A DNA stretch of 64,000 bases from Bradyrhizobium sp. CCBAU 53338. GTDB taxonomy: Bacteria; Pseudomonadota; Alphaproteobacteria; Rhizobiales; Xanthobacteraceae. The notes beneath the pieces are model-generated. The model worked only from the letters and a program-made list of their open reading frames with translations, was not told the DNA's origin and searched no databases. The stretch covers positions 124,001-188,000 of the forward strand of contig NZ_CP030048.1 in the NCBI RefSeq assembly GCF_015291665.1. The letters run 5' to 3'. A program made the translations under genes and the position numbers. The stretch's first letter is position 1; every line of letters starts with the position of its first letter. Shown here one piece after another: positions 1 to 8,895 of this stretch.

Positions 1-365
1 CCCCACTCCTGCTCGAGCGTGATCAGCCAGTCCTGCTCGCCTGTCGTGTCGGTGTAGTGACATCGGGACGCCCAACACGCCTGCACCACCTCGCCGCCGA
101 ACTTGGCGAAGGGGCCCACGGTGTTGAGCACCACCGAGGCGCCGTTGAACAACTCCGCCAGTGCGCTCACGGTGTGCGGCACTTCCACCACCTGGTAGTC
201 GGCGGTCTCGATGCCGGGCACGTTGGCCTTCATCGCGGCGTTGAGCTTCTCGGCGCTGCGCCCCGCGGCGATGAAGGGGATGTTGTATTCGCGCAGATAT
301 TCGCAGACCAGCCGGCCGGTGTAGCCGGACGCGCCGTAGACGATGACGGGCTTCTTCGCGCTCAT
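1..365 (-). CDS. Saccharopine dehydrogenase-like NAD(P)-binding protein (C-terminus outside window)
   Basis: Only the first ~121 residues are present; the gene runs off the left edge. Translation begins MSAKKPVIVYGASGYTGRLV, a Rossmann nucleotide-binding start with the GASGYTG glycine motif of the saccharopine dehydrogenase / trans-acting enoyl reductase superfamily, followed by a second strand ending in NTVGPF and a CHYTDTTGE segment typical of that family. The start is the ATG at 363-365. It lies 37 bp downstream of the SDR gene on the same strand, so the two are probably co-transcribed under the TetR operator upstream. The substrate is unknown. Confidence 0.75.
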   Translation of the reverse strand, partial: MSAKKPVIVYGASGYTGRLVCEYLREYNIPFIAAGRSAEKLNAAMKANVPGIETADYQVVEVPHTVSALAELFNGASVVLNTVGPFAKFGGEVVQACWASRCHYTDTTGEQDWLITLEQEW

Positions 366-402
366 TGCGTTCCTCCGAAATGTTCGTGGTTCGGTTCTTT
401 GC

Positions 403-1206
403 TCACATGCCCATGCCGCCATCGACCGGCAGTCCGATGCCGGTGATGAAGCGTGCCTCGTTCGAGCACAGGAACACCGCGGCACTGGCGATGTCGCCGA
501 CCTCCGCGAGCTTGCCGAGTGGAGTCTGCTCCACCACCGAGCCGACCGCGGCGTTGACGTCGGGCGCAAGACCGATCTTCACGATGTCGTTGGCGAGCTG
601 CAGGCCCATGTCGGTCGGGATCAGGCCGGGATAGATGCAGTTGACGCGCACGCCGAAACCAAGCTTGCCGGCTTCCATCGCGCCAACCCGCGTCATGCGG
701 TCGACCGCGGATTTGGTGCCGGAATAGACCGCGATGCTCGGAAAGGCGATCGTCGCCGCGACGGAGGCGATGTTGACGACAGCGCCGCCCTTGCCGGCCG
801 GTCCGCCCGGCCGCATCGCACGGAAGGCGTGCTTCATGCCGAGCACGGTGCCGACGATGTTGACGTCGCACATCCGCCGCGCGTCCTCGGCCCTGACCTC
901 CGAGATCAGCGAGGTGATCTCGATGCCGGCATTGTTGATCAGGATGTCGTAGCCGCCGAGGGTGGCGATCGTCGCAGCGGCCGCTTTCTCCCACTGCGCA
1001 TCGTCGGTGACGTCGAGATGCACGAAGCCGGTCTTCACGCCGAGCCTTGTGATCTGGCCGGCACTGTCCCTGCCGACGTCATCGAGGATGTCGCCGATCA
1101 TGACCGCCGCACCGGACCGCGCCAGTGCCTCCGCGATTGCAGCTCCTATCCCGCGGGCTCCGCCGGTGACCAGGGCTTTGCGGCCATCAAGACTCTTCTC
1201 ACTCAT
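403..1206 (-). CDS. SDR family oxidoreductase
   Basis: 267-residue classical short-chain dehydrogenase/reductase. The cofactor motif TGGARGIG is at about residues 14-21, an NNAG motif follows, the catalytic YSGTK (YxxxK) is present, and the C-terminal PVDGG loop is intact. The start MSEKSLDG is chosen over an upstream in-frame ATG because a GGGAGG ribosome-binding site precedes it and the glycine motif is then at the usual position. It is divergent from a TetR regulator, with two palindromic operators between them, and precedes a saccharopine-dehydrogenase-like reductase. Substrate unknown; cofactor NAD(H) or NADP(H) not decided. Confidence 0.88.
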   Translation of the reverse strand: MSEKSLDGRKALVTGGARGIGAAIAEALARSGAAVMIGDILDDVGRDSAGQITRLGVKTGFVHLDVTDDAQWEKAAAATIATLGGYDILINNAGIEITSLISEVRAEDARRMCDVNIVGTVLGMKHAFRAMRPGGPAGKGGAVVNIASVAATIAFPSIAVYSGTKSAVDRMTRVGAMEAGKLGFGVRVNCIYPGLIPTDMGLQLANDIVKIGLAPDVNAAVGSVVEQTPLGKLAEVGDIASAAVFLCSNEARFITGIGLPVDGGMGM

Positions 1207-1382
1207 CGCACGTCCTCCCTTTGCTTGAACTGATCTTTGGACTGATCTGTTGGACTGATCTCTTCGCTGATGATCGGTGCGTGCTGCGATCGGCAGCACG
1301 GTGCCGGCGCGGTGCGCAACGGCATGCGAGTCCGTTCCGGCGGCGCGGCGCCGGTGGGTGCATTTCCTCCATTGGCTGACGT

Positions 1383-1398
1383 CTTGACGACTGTCCAA
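1383..1398. promoter_or_regulatory. Degenerate third copy of the TetR-type operator
   Basis: CTTGACGACTGTCCAA resembles the two better palindromes at 1427-1442 and 1450-1465 with one substitution and one inserted base. It sits about 40 bp further toward the SDR gene. It may be a weak extra site or a decayed one; this is inference. Confidence 0.3.
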
Positions 1399-1426
1399 AT
1401 TCTTGACGCGCACCCTCCTCCCGGAA

Positions 1427-1465
1427 CTTGACAGTTGTCAAGGTAAAAATTTGACAGTTGTCAAA
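1427..1465. promoter_or_regulatory. Twin palindromic operators between TetR gene and SDR gene
   Basis: Two copies of TTGACAGTTGTCAA lie at 1428-1441 and 1451-1464, each a perfect 6-bp inverted repeat with a GT centre (extended arms at 1427-1442 and 1450-1465). Their centres are 23 bp apart, about two helical turns. They are immediately upstream of the TetR gene (start 1483), in the divergent intergenic region, the usual place for an autoregulatory TetR operator also controlling the SDR operon. The sequence is direct; the assignment to this regulator is inference. Confidence 0.7.
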
Positions 1466-1482
1466 GAGGATGGTCTGTAGAG

Positions 1483-2160
1483 ATGACGGATCGTGGTGAC
1501 CAAGAGACCGGAGACAGCGCAACGATGGCGCGGCAGGCGACAGGAGCGGCGAAGCGAGAGGCCGTGGCGGAGATCGTGCGGGACGACAAGTTCAACGCGC
1601 GACGCATCGAGCTTGCGGAGGCCGCGTTGGAGACGCTCGGAGAGCTCGGCTTCGCCCGCACCAGCCTGCGCGAGATCGCGCAGAACTCGGCGTTCACGCA
1701 CGGCGTGTTCCACTATTATTTCAGCGACAAGCTCGACCTGATCTGCTGCTGCGTGCGCCACTACAAGGCGAAGTGCGTGACGCGATATGACGAGGTCGTC
1801 GCGACGGCTACGAGCCGCGACGAATTGACGGAGGGTTTTCTCGCGAAGCTCGCGGCAACGCTGCAGAACGAAGCCCGCATGCACCGGCTCTGGTACGATT
1901 TGCGCTCGCAGGCGATGTTCGAGGCGGCGTTTCGCAAGGACGTGCTCGAGATCGACAAGAGCCTGGAAGCGATGATCTGGCGCATCGCCTGCCGCTATGC
2001 CGAGCTCGGCGACAGGCGGCCGGCGTCGTCGCCAGCCGCGCTCTATGCGCTGTTCGACGGTCTATTCCAGAGTGCGCTGCTCAAGCACCTCGCGGGTGAC
2101 AAGACGGCTGTCCCCGAATTGCTCGACGAAGTCCGGCGTCTGCTGCCGACGGTCTGCTGA
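1483..2160 (+). CDS. TetR family transcriptional regulator
   Basis: 225 residues. The N-terminal helix-turn-helix follows the TetR pattern: a helix with AALETLGELGFARTSLREIA, then FTHGVFHYYFSDKLDLI, the conserved recognition-helix YYxF segment. The C-terminal ligand domain (roughly residues 90-220) is not assignable to a known effector. The ATG at 1483 is used; a later ATG at about 1525 is a possible alternative because the first ~25 residues are low in secondary structure. It is divergently oriented from the SDR/reductase operon and very likely controls it and itself through the twin operators at 1427-1465. Confidence 0.88.
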   Translation: MTDRGDQETGDSATMARQATGAAKREAVAEIVRDDKFNARRIELAEAALETLGELGFARTSLREIAQNSAFTHGVFHYYFSDKLDLICCCVRHYKAKCVTRYDEVVATATSRDELTEGFLAKLAATLQNEARMHRLWYDLRSQAMFEAAFRKDVLEIDKSLEAMIWRIACRYAELGDRRPASSPAALYALFDGLFQSALLKHLAGDKTAVPELLDEVRRLLPTVC

Positions 2161-2233
2161 CGCGCGGGAGCGGCGTCCACGAACGCGTGGCTGAAAACTT
2201 CAGTCCAGGAATGGCCGCGGTGAATGCGAGGCG

Positions 2234-2695
2234 TTACGCCGCGGTCGCCGGCGGCAGGGCCAGCACCGAGTAGATCGCCTGGGCGTCGCGCGAGGCGCGC
2301 AGCTTCTTGGCGATGTCCTGGTCGCGCAAGAGACGGGCGATGCGGGCGAGCGCCTTGAGGTGATCGGCGCCGGCGCCTTCGGGGGCAAGCAGCAGGAAGA
2401 CGAGATCGACCGGCTGGCCGTCCATCGCCTCGAAATCGATCGGACGATCGAGCCGGGCGAACAGGCCGAAGATCTTCTCGAGCTTGGGCAGCTTGCCGTG
2501 GGGAATGGCGACACCGTAGCCGACCGCCGTGGTGCCGAGCTTCTCGCGCTGGAGCAGCACCTCGAACACGGCGCGCTCGTTCTGGCCGGTCAGCTCGGCG
2601 GCCTTGGCCGCGAGTTCCTGGAGCGCCTGCTTCTTGCTGTTGACCTTCAATGCCGGGAGAATCGCCTCGGGTGCGACCAGATCGGTAATCGGCAT
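2234..2695 (-). CDS. ptsN: PTS IIA-like nitrogen-regulatory protein PtsN
   Basis: 153-residue EIIA-Ntr. The phosphorylatable histidine is His66 in the VAIPHGK motif. EIIA-Ntr is the last phosphate acceptor of the PTS-Ntr chain and regulates potassium transport, nitrogen metabolism and stress responses rather than sugar uptake. It follows hpf and rpoN on the same strand, the standard order downstream of rpoN in Proteobacteria. The gap to hpf (2696-2918) is 223 bp, so it may also have its own promoter. Confidence 0.95.
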   Translation of the reverse strand: MPITDLVAPEAILPALKVNSKKQALQELAAKAAELTGQNERAVFEVLLQREKLGTTAVGYGVAIPHGKLPKLEKIFGLFARLDRPIDFEAMDGQPVDLVFLLLAPEGAGADHLKALARIARLLRDQDIAKKLRASRDAQAIYSVLALPPATAA

Positions 2696-2918
2696 GGAAG
2701 TTTTCCGAGGTGAATTAAACCGTCAGGTTCCGAATTGGCCGGCTCGATCGGATCGAGCCCGGCCGGCGTCAAGAAGGTCAAGCAGAAGGGGGACTTAGCC
2801 CCGGTCTTGATGTGGGGCGCTTCTACTCCAACGCAATCCCGGTGCCAACTGCTGCGTGCGGCTTTGCCCCGGCATTGTTAAGACCTGTGGTTGATACGGG
2901 GATACCCCTTCCGCCGGC

Positions 2919-3518
2919 CTAACCGCCTGATTTGTCACCCGGCGGGTCGATCCAGCCGACATTGCCGTCCGCCCGGCGGTAGATGATGTTCACCCGGCCC
3001 GACGAGCCATGCTGGAATACCAGGCAGGGTGCCCCGCTGAGGTCGAGTTCCATGACGGCTTCGCTGACCGAGAGCTGCTTGAGCGACGTCGTCGCTTCCG
3101 CGATGATCACGGGGCTGTAGCCGGTCACCTCCTCCTCGTCGTCCCCCTCGCCGGGGGCCTCGAGCACGTAAGCCGTGGCGTCCAATGCGGCCAGCGCCGC
3201 GGAGGCGACATGGGCCTTGCGGGCCGAGCGATCCTTGAGCCGGCTCTTGTAGCGCTTGAGCCGCTTCTCGATCATGATCAGCGCCTGGTCGGCGCTGGCA
3301 TAGGCATCCTGCGCGTTCGAATCGGCCTCCAGCGTGATGCCGGAATCCAGATGCAGCGCACAGTCGGTGCGGAAACCGAAGCCGTCCTTGCTGAGCGTGA
3401 TGTGGCCGGAATAATTGCCGTCGAAATACTTACGCAGGACCTCTTCGGTCCGGTCGGTGACGCGGCCGCGGAGGGCCTCGCCGACGCTAACGCTCTTGCC
3501 CGAGATCCGAAGAGTCAT
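2919..3518 (-). CDS. hpf: Ribosome hibernation promoting factor, long form
   Basis: 199 residues: an N-terminal S30AE/YfiA domain (about 1-105, starting MTLRISGKSVSVGEALRGRV), a short acidic linker with GEGDDEEE, and a C-terminal dimerisation domain containing SVSEAVMELDLSGAPCLVF. The two-domain architecture is that of long HPF, which drives 100S ribosome dimers by itself. It lies between rpoN and ptsN, as in most rpoN loci. Confidence 0.94.
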   Translation of the reverse strand: MTLRISGKSVSVGEALRGRVTDRTEEVLRKYFDGNYSGHITLSKDGFGFRTDCALHLDSGITLEADSNAQDAYASADQALIMIEKRLKRYKSRLKDRSARKAHVASAALAALDATAYVLEAPGEGDDEEEVTGYSPVIIAEATTSLKQLSVSEAVMELDLSGAPCLVFQHGSSGRVNIIYRRADGNVGWIDPPGDKSGG

Positions 3519-3601
3519 GTGATGCCTCGCTTGGTTTGCTCGCCCAGCTTGGATCGGTCGCGATGGGGAAGTGAGAGTAGCGCGATTTCGCGCCAGCGCA
3601 A

Positions 3602-5242
3602 TCAGGCCGGTTCGGTGTTGCGGGAGCGATCGGACATTGCGGTGGAAAGGACGTTACCAAGAGCGCTCTGCTTGTCACGACGGCGTTGCACCGAGGATGG
3701 AATGCGCATGGCTTCGCGGTACTTCGCGACCGTGCGACGGGCAATATCAATGCCCGAGGCGCGCAAGCGTTCCACGATGGTGTCATCCGACAGGATTGCG
3801 GACGGTTCTTCCGAATCGATCAGTTGCTTGATGTGGTGCCGCACGGCTTCGGCCGAGTGCGCCTCGCCGCCGTCGGCCGAGGCGATCGACGCCGTGAAGA
3901 AATATTTCAACTCGAACGTGCCGCGATTTGTCGCCATGTATTTGTTGGCGGTGACGCGCGACACCGTGGACTCGTGCATCTGGATGGCGTCGGCAACCGC
4001 CTTCAGGTTCAGCGGCCGCAGGTGCGCGACACCATGGGTGAAGAAGCCGTCCTGCTGGCGCACGATCTCGGTCGCAACTTTCAGGATGGTGCGGGCGCGC
4101 TGGTCGAGCGCGCGCACCAGCCACGTCGCGTTCTGCAGCGCGTCGGTGAAATAGGATTTGTCGCCGTCCTTGCCGATCTTCTTCGACAGCTCGGAATAGT
4201 AGGTCTGGTTCACCAGCACACGCGGCAAGGTGTCGCTGTTGAGCTCGACGTGCCAGCCGCCGTCGGGACCCGGGCGGACATAGACGTCGGGCACCATGGT
4301 CTGAAGCCGCGCCGAGCCGAACTTCATGCCGGGCTTGGGATTGAGCCGGCGGATCTCGCCGATCATGTCGGCGATGTCCTCGTCGTCGACGCCGCAGAGC
4401 TTGCGCAAGCTGGCGACGTCTCGCTTGGCGAGGAGATCGAGATGCTCGACAAGGGCCTGCATCGCGGGATCGTAACGGTCGAGCTCGCGGAGCTGGATCG
4501 CCAGGCACTCGCTCAAATTGCGCGCGCAGACGCCGGGCGGATCGAATTTTTGCAGCACGGCAAGGACGTCTTCGACATCCCGTTGCGTTGCGCCGAGACG
4601 CTCGGCCGCCTGGCCGAGATCGGGCGGCAGATAACCGGCTTCGTCGACGAGGTCGATCAGGTACTGCCCGATCATGCGCTGCGCCGCGCCGGTGAAGGCG
4701 ACCGAAAGCTGCTCGGCCAGATGGTCGGAGAGCGTCATCTCCGCCGCGACGAAGGCTTCGAGATTGTAGTCCTCGTCACCGGAGGCGCCGCCGCCCCATT
4801 CCGTATAGGTGGTCGGTGCGGCGTCCTGGGCGTTGCGGGCGGCGGCCTCGGCCGGCTCCTCGGAGAAGACGTTGTCCAGGCCCGTGTCCAGGGTCTGCTC
4901 GATCTCGGCGCGGGTGCCGAGATCCTTGCTCATCCATTCTTCCTGGCCGGGTTCGAAGGCGTCACCGCTGCCGCCAAAGCCGTCATCGGCGCCATGACCG
5001 TCACCCTGGCTGCCTGAATCATCGCCATCGCCGTCGCTGAACTGGGCGGTCTCGGCTGGGGCGTCGCCGCCGGGAGCCTCGTCATTGGCCCGCTCCAGCA
5101 GGGGATTACGCTCGAGCTCCTCCTCCACGAAGGTCGTGAGATCGAGATTCGACAGCTGCAGCAGCTTGATCGCCTGCATCAGCTGCGGCGTCATGACCAG
5201 CGACTGCGATTGCCGGAACTCTAATCTCTGCGTCAGCGCCAT
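3602..5242 (-). CDS. rpoN: RNA polymerase sigma-54 factor
   Basis: 546 residues. Region I is glutamine/leucine-rich (LEFRQSQSLVMTPQLMQAIK), followed by an acidic Asp/Gly-rich region II (about 55-130), the core-binding domain, and the RpoN box ARRTVAKYR at about 501-509, which recognises the -24 promoter element. Sigma-54 directs nitrogen-fixation, nitrogen-assimilation and other enhancer-dependent promoters. It is flanked by lptB upstream and hpf downstream in the conserved order. Bradyrhizobia can carry two rpoN genes; the linkage to lptB and ptsN indicates the canonical copy. Confidence 0.97.
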   Translation of the reverse strand: MALTQRLEFRQSQSLVMTPQLMQAIKLLQLSNLDLTTFVEEELERNPLLERANDEAPGGDAPAETAQFSDGDGDDSGSQGDGHGADDGFGGSGDAFEPGQEEWMSKDLGTRAEIEQTLDTGLDNVFSEEPAEAAARNAQDAAPTTYTEWGGGASGDEDYNLEAFVAAEMTLSDHLAEQLSVAFTGAAQRMIGQYLIDLVDEAGYLPPDLGQAAERLGATQRDVEDVLAVLQKFDPPGVCARNLSECLAIQLRELDRYDPAMQALVEHLDLLAKRDVASLRKLCGVDDEDIADMIGEIRRLNPKPGMKFGSARLQTMVPDVYVRPGPDGGWHVELNSDTLPRVLVNQTYYSELSKKIGKDGDKSYFTDALQNATWLVRALDQRARTILKVATEIVRQQDGFFTHGVAHLRPLNLKAVADAIQMHESTVSRVTANKYMATNRGTFELKYFFTASIASADGGEAHSAEAVRHHIKQLIDSEEPSAILSDDTIVERLRASGIDIARRTVAKYREAMRIPSSVQRRRDKQSALGNVLSTAMSDRSRNTEPA

Positions 5243-5332
5243 CTAACAAGAACCGTTCCCGAAAATTGGTCCGATTCTTGCTTATCCTAGTCCTGGCGCG
5301 ATGTACACGCCTTGACGCGGCGGAAAAAAGGG

Positions 5333-6376
5333 CTAGAGGCGGAATTCCTCGCCAAGGTAAAGGCGACGAACATCCGGATCCGCGACGATCTCGTCCGGGC
5401 TCCCCTCCGTCAGGATCTCACCGGCATAGACGATATAGGCGCGATCGGTGAGGCCGAGCGTCTCGCGCACATTGTGGTCGGTGATCAGGACGCCGATGCC
5501 GCGATTGGTGAGGTGGCGGACGAGGTCCTGAATGTCGCCCACCGCGATCGGATCGATGCCAGCGAAGGGCTCGTCGAGCAGCATGTAGTTCGGACGCGTC
5601 GCCAGCGCGCGCGCGATCTCGACGCGGCGACGCTCACCACCCGACAGCGCGATCGAAGGCGATTTTCTAAGGCGCGTGATGTTGAATTCGTCGAGCAGCG
5701 AGTCGAGCTGCTGCTCGCGCTTCTTGCGCGACGGCTCGACCACTTCGAGCACGGCGCGGATGTTCTGCTCGACGGTGAGGCCGCGGAAGATCGAGGCTTC
5801 CTGCGGCAGATAGCCGATGCCGAGCCGCGCGCGCTGATACATCGGGAGCTTCGTGACGTCGTGGCCGTCGAGCTCGATCGCGCCGCGATCGGCCTTGATC
5901 AGGCCTGTTATCATGTAGAACACGGTGGTCTTGCCGGCGCCGTTCGGGCCGAGCAGGCCGACCGCTTCGCCCCGGCGCACATAGATGCTGACGCCCCGCA
6001 CGACCTGGCGGCTGCCGAAACTCTTTTCCACGCTATGCACAGCCAGGAAGCCCGGCCGCCGCAACAGCTGCGGTCCGCCCGTGCCGTTCGTCTTCGAACC
6101 GGACTTGGCGCCGGGTCTGGCTTGGGGCGGCTGGGGGGCTGCCGGCCGCGCCCGCGGCGGCGCCTCGACGCCATAGGGATCCGGGGCCTGCATGGGCTGG
6201 TCACGGGCAATCGGCGGCGCGTCCCTGACAGGGCTCGGCACCAGGCCGCCGACGCTGTCACCGAGTGCGGTGATGTCCTGACGGGCAAATCCTGGCCGGC
6301 CGCGTTTGGCGGGGCGCCGACGGAACATGCTGAATAGATCGACCATCCCCGCCTTCCAGCGTTTCGCGATCGTCAC
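5333..6376 (-). CDS. lptB: LPS export ABC transporter ATP-binding protein LptB with N-terminal extension
   Basis: 347 residues. The ATPase part starts near residue 110; Walker [10 protein letters not shown] is at about 143-151, the signature LSGGERRR and Walker [11 protein letters not shown] follow. LptB powers extraction of lipopolysaccharide from the inner membrane by LptFG. About 105 residues precede the ATPase: a basic start, then a Pro/Ala-rich stretch with no visible domain, unlike the ~240-residue enterobacterial protein. The annotated ATG may be too early (an in-frame ATG lies at residue 11), but the extension is open and rich in disorder-promoting residues. Downstream of lptA, upstream of rpoN. 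Confidence 0.94.
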   Translation of the reverse strand: MTIAKRWKAGMVDLFSMFRRRPAKRGRPGFARQDITALGDSVGGLVPSPVRDAPPIARDQPMQAPDPYGVEAPPRARPAAPQPPQARPGAKSGSKTNGTGGPQLLRRPGFLAVHSVEKSFGSRQVVRGVSIYVRRGEAVGLLGPNGAGKTTVFYMITGLIKADRGAIELDGHDVTKLPMYQRARLGIGYLPQEASIFRGLTVEQNIRAVLEVVEPSRKKREQQLDSLLDEFNITRLRKSPSIALSGGERRRVEIARALATRPNYMLLDEPFAGIDPIAVGDIQDLVRHLTNRGIGVLITDHNVRETLGLTDRAYIVYAGEILTEGSPDEIVADPDVRRLYLGEEFRL

Positions 6377-6569
6377 GCGATCTGCCGCGCCGGCCTTTCG
6401 ATTCGCCGACGCAGCATGAGTTTAGGGATGTCTCATGCCCAGTGAAACACGCCCGAAAAGCGGCGGACCCCGCTTCGAAAGCCCTGCGCGCTAGATACAG
6501 CCTCGCCGCGCAAGCTTCAACCTCGGATCGGCTTAGTGAAAGCCAAACTATTGAAGTTACACTTGGAAT

Positions 6570-7289
6570 TTACTTTTTCTTGGTCGAGCCCGGCAATTGC
6601 AAGGGTGAACCCGCGCCCGGGGCCACGGGCGTTCCGCATTTGCCGTCCCCGCCCCCCTGGGACTGGATGAACAGGCCCTGCACCTTGCCGCTGTCGGATT
6701 CCACCCGGGAGACGCCGGTGGTCATGTCGACCATCAGGCGGTCGCCACGCAGCACGTTCTGGCACTGGGTCAGGACCACCTGGCCCCCGGCTCCGCCGAG
6801 CATGGTGATGAGGTTGGTCTTGGTGTCGAACACGGCGGTCTCGCCTGTCACCACCTGGTCCTTCTGGGTGACGACGACATTGCCGCGCGCTTCCAGCCGC
6901 TTGATCGAGGAGGCGCCGCCCGGTCCCGGCGTCGCCGACTGCATCGGCGCCGCCGCCTTCGCGCCCTTGGCAGGAGCCGCCTGCGGCGCGGCCGGCTTGT
7001 CGCTCTTGGATTCGTAGAACACCACCAGCGTCTTCGAGGTCATGGTGGTGTCGCCCTGCACGACCTTCACATTGCCCGCGAAGGTCGCTTCCTTCTTCTT
7101 GTCGCGCATCTCGAGCGAAGCGGCCTCGATCTGGATCGGCTGATCGCGGTTCTGCGAGAAGCCCTGCATCGCGTTGGGCACGCCTTGCATCGCGGTCTGC
7201 GCCACGGCAGCACCACCTGTCACGATCAACGCGGCCGCCGCGACGATGGCGCGACGCTTGACGACGTTGCGGGAAAAAAGACCGATCAT
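6570..7289 (-). CDS. lptA: LPS transport periplasmic protein LptA
   Basis: 239 residues: a signal peptide (basic KRR then a hydrophobic run ending AVAQ), then an OstA/LptA-type beta-jellyroll with segments such as MRDKKKEATFAGNVKVVQGD and GNVVVTQKDQVVTGETAVFD, the repeated 'build a matrix, write/transform' pattern of the family. It forms the periplasmic bridge carrying LPS. Start taken at ATG 7289; a GTG at 7298 overlaps the lptC stop (GTGA) and would add three residues. An Ala/Pro/Lys-rich insertion around residues 115-140 is characteristic of rhizobial versions. Confidence 0.9.
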   Translation of the reverse strand: MIGLFSRNVVKRRAIVAAAALIVTGGAAVAQTAMQGVPNAMQGFSQNRDQPIQIEAASLEMRDKKKEATFAGNVKVVQGDTTMTSKTLVVFYESKSDKPAAPQAAPAKGAKAAAPMQSATPGPGGASSIKRLEARGNVVVTQKDQVVTGETAVFDTKTNLITMLGGAGGQVVLTQCQNVLRGDRLMVDMTTGVSRVESDSGKVQGLFIQSQGGGDGKCGTPVAPGAGSPLQLPGSTKKK

Positions 7290-7294
7290 GAAAA

Positions 7295-8017
7295 TCACTT
7301 TGAGTTCGCAGACTTGTTCTTCTTCGCCGGCGGCGGCGGTGCGGGCTGCTCGACGGGCGCGGGCGTCGCCTCATCCGTGCTGATCTTGTCGAGGTGCATC
7401 ACCACGTTGCCCTCGAAGCGGACGACGTCGCCGCCTTCGGTAATGCGCAGCTTGTCCGCCGTCAGCGTGCCGTTGGTCAGCTTGACGTCGACACGCTCGT
7501 CCGACGAGACGGTGCCCTTGTTCATGTCGACGAAGGCCGAGTTCAGCCGCGCCTCGTAGCCGGTCGAGGTGCGCAGGAAGATGTCCTTCGCAAGGCTGAG
7601 CTGCTGCTGCTTGTTGTCGAAGCGGCCGTAGCGGGAATCGAGGAACAGGGTGGACTGATCTTCCATCAGCACTTTCGCGCGCAAATCATTGAGGTCGACA
7701 TGATCGGCGTCGGTAATGTCCTGCGTCGCGGTCTTGGCCCAGAGCTCGTAGGGGCGCTGATCCGGCGTGTAGCCCGAGAGATGCGGCGTTTCCATCGTGA
7801 TCTTGGTGCCGGTCACCACGAGGTTTCCGGAGTCGAGCTTGATGGGAATCTTGAAGGGATTGAGGAAGGTCGAGACCGCGACGATCGCGGCCAGGGATGC
7901 AGCCACGGTCGCCGGCACCGCGATGCGCAGAATCCGCACCAGGCGGCTGTGGCGCGCCGCGCTGGCAAACTTCGCCGCAAGCGCGGCGTCGTAGGCGGGA
8001 TTGTGGGCCGAATTCAC
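7295..8017 (-). CDS. lptC: LPS export protein LptC
   Basis: 240 residues starting at a GTG preceded by GGAGC. One N-terminal transmembrane helix (about 27-50, RILRIAVPATVAASLAAIVA) anchors a periplasmic LptC beta-jellyroll; the C-terminus is Pro/Lys-rich. It receives LPS from LptB2FG and passes it to LptA, encoded next on the strand with near or actual overlap, indicating translational coupling. Confidence 0.88.
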   Translation of the reverse strand: MNSAHNPAYDAALAAKFASAARHSRLVRILRIAVPATVAASLAAIVAVSTFLNPFKIPIKLDSGNLVVTGTKITMETPHLSGYTPDQRPYELWAKTATQDITDADHVDLNDLRAKVLMEDQSTLFLDSRYGRFDNKQQQLSLAKDIFLRTSTGYEARLNSAFVDMNKGTVSSDERVDVKLTNGTLTADKLRITEGGDVVRFEGNVVMHLDKISTDEATPAPVEQPAPPPPAKKNKSANSK

Positions 8018-8170
8018 CGCTGCTCCGGGGTGTCGCTCGCCTTATCCGGTTGAAGGCCGCGCCATTGTACCCGGCAACGCCCGAATATGCAGCCTTGGAC
8101 ATATCGGCCATGGAGAGGCCGCAGGAAAGTGTCCGAAACGGGGCGTTGCCCGAGCCCAACGGTCGAGGGC

Positions 8171-8785
8171 TCAGGAATGCGCGAAAATGTCCTCTTCCTC
8201 CCAGCCCTGGAGGTCGAGCAAAGCGCGGGTCGGCAGGAAGTCGAAGCAGGCCTTGGCCAGCGCGGTGCGGCCCTCCCGGACCAGCATGGCGTCGAGCCGC
8301 TCGCGCAAGCCATGCAGGTGCAGCACGTCGGAGGCGGCGTAGGCGAGCTGAGGCTCGGTCAGGCTGTCGGAACCCCAGTCGCTGGATTGCTGCTGCTTGG
8401 AAAGGTCGACATTGAGCACCTCGCGCACGAGGTCTTTCAGGCCGTGGCGATCGGTATAGGTGCGGGTCAGGCGGGAGGCGATCTTGGTGCAATAGATCGG
8501 CCCGGTCATGACGCCGAAGGTCTGGTACAGCACCGCGACGTCGAACCGCGCGAAATGGAAGATCTTGGTGATGGCGGGGTTGGCGAGCAGGGCCTTCAAA
8601 TTCGGCGCATCGGTGTGACCTTTGGGGATCTGCACCACGTCGGCGCTGCCGTCGCCCGGCGAGAGCTGGACCACGCAGAGCCGGTCGCGGTGCGGGTTGA
8701 GCCCCATGGTCTCGGTGTCGATCGCCACCGCGCCGGTGTAGCGGGAGAGGTCAGGCAGGTCGCCGCGATGCAGGCGTACGGTCAT
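8171..8785 (-). CDS. rnd: Ribonuclease D-type 3'-5' exonuclease
   Basis: 204 residues, consisting only of the DEDD exonuclease domain: AIDTETMGL (ExoI, D and E), an ExoII region FHFARFDV, and YAASDVLHL (ExoIII, YxxxD). The HRDC domains of full-length RNase D are absent, which is usual for the short alphaproteobacterial form found next to lptC. Probable role in tRNA 3' processing or RNA turnover. The 153-bp gap to lptC suggests separate expression from the lpt operon. Confidence 0.87.
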   Translation of the reverse strand: MTVRLHRGDLPDLSRYTGAVAIDTETMGLNPHRDRLCVVQLSPGDGSADVVQIPKGHTDAPNLKALLANPAITKIFHFARFDVAVLYQTFGVMTGPIYCTKIASRLTRTYTDRHGLKDLVREVLNVDLSKQQQSSDWGSDSLTEPQLAYAASDVLHLHGLRERLDAMLVREGRTALAKACFDFLPTRALLDLQGWEEEDIFAHS

Positions 8786-8895
8786 GGCGTTTCAAACCCT
8801 TTGGTCAAATCGGTCGCGTCGTCATCATAGGCCAACCGGATGGTCCGCGATGTATCCACTGCGGAGGGGCGGCGCAAGCGCAGATCCGGGCCTGA

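Noticed and set aside
3009..5017. Long plus-strand frames opposite hpf and rpoN
   Set aside because: Antisense shadows; the minus strand carries complete HPF and sigma-54.
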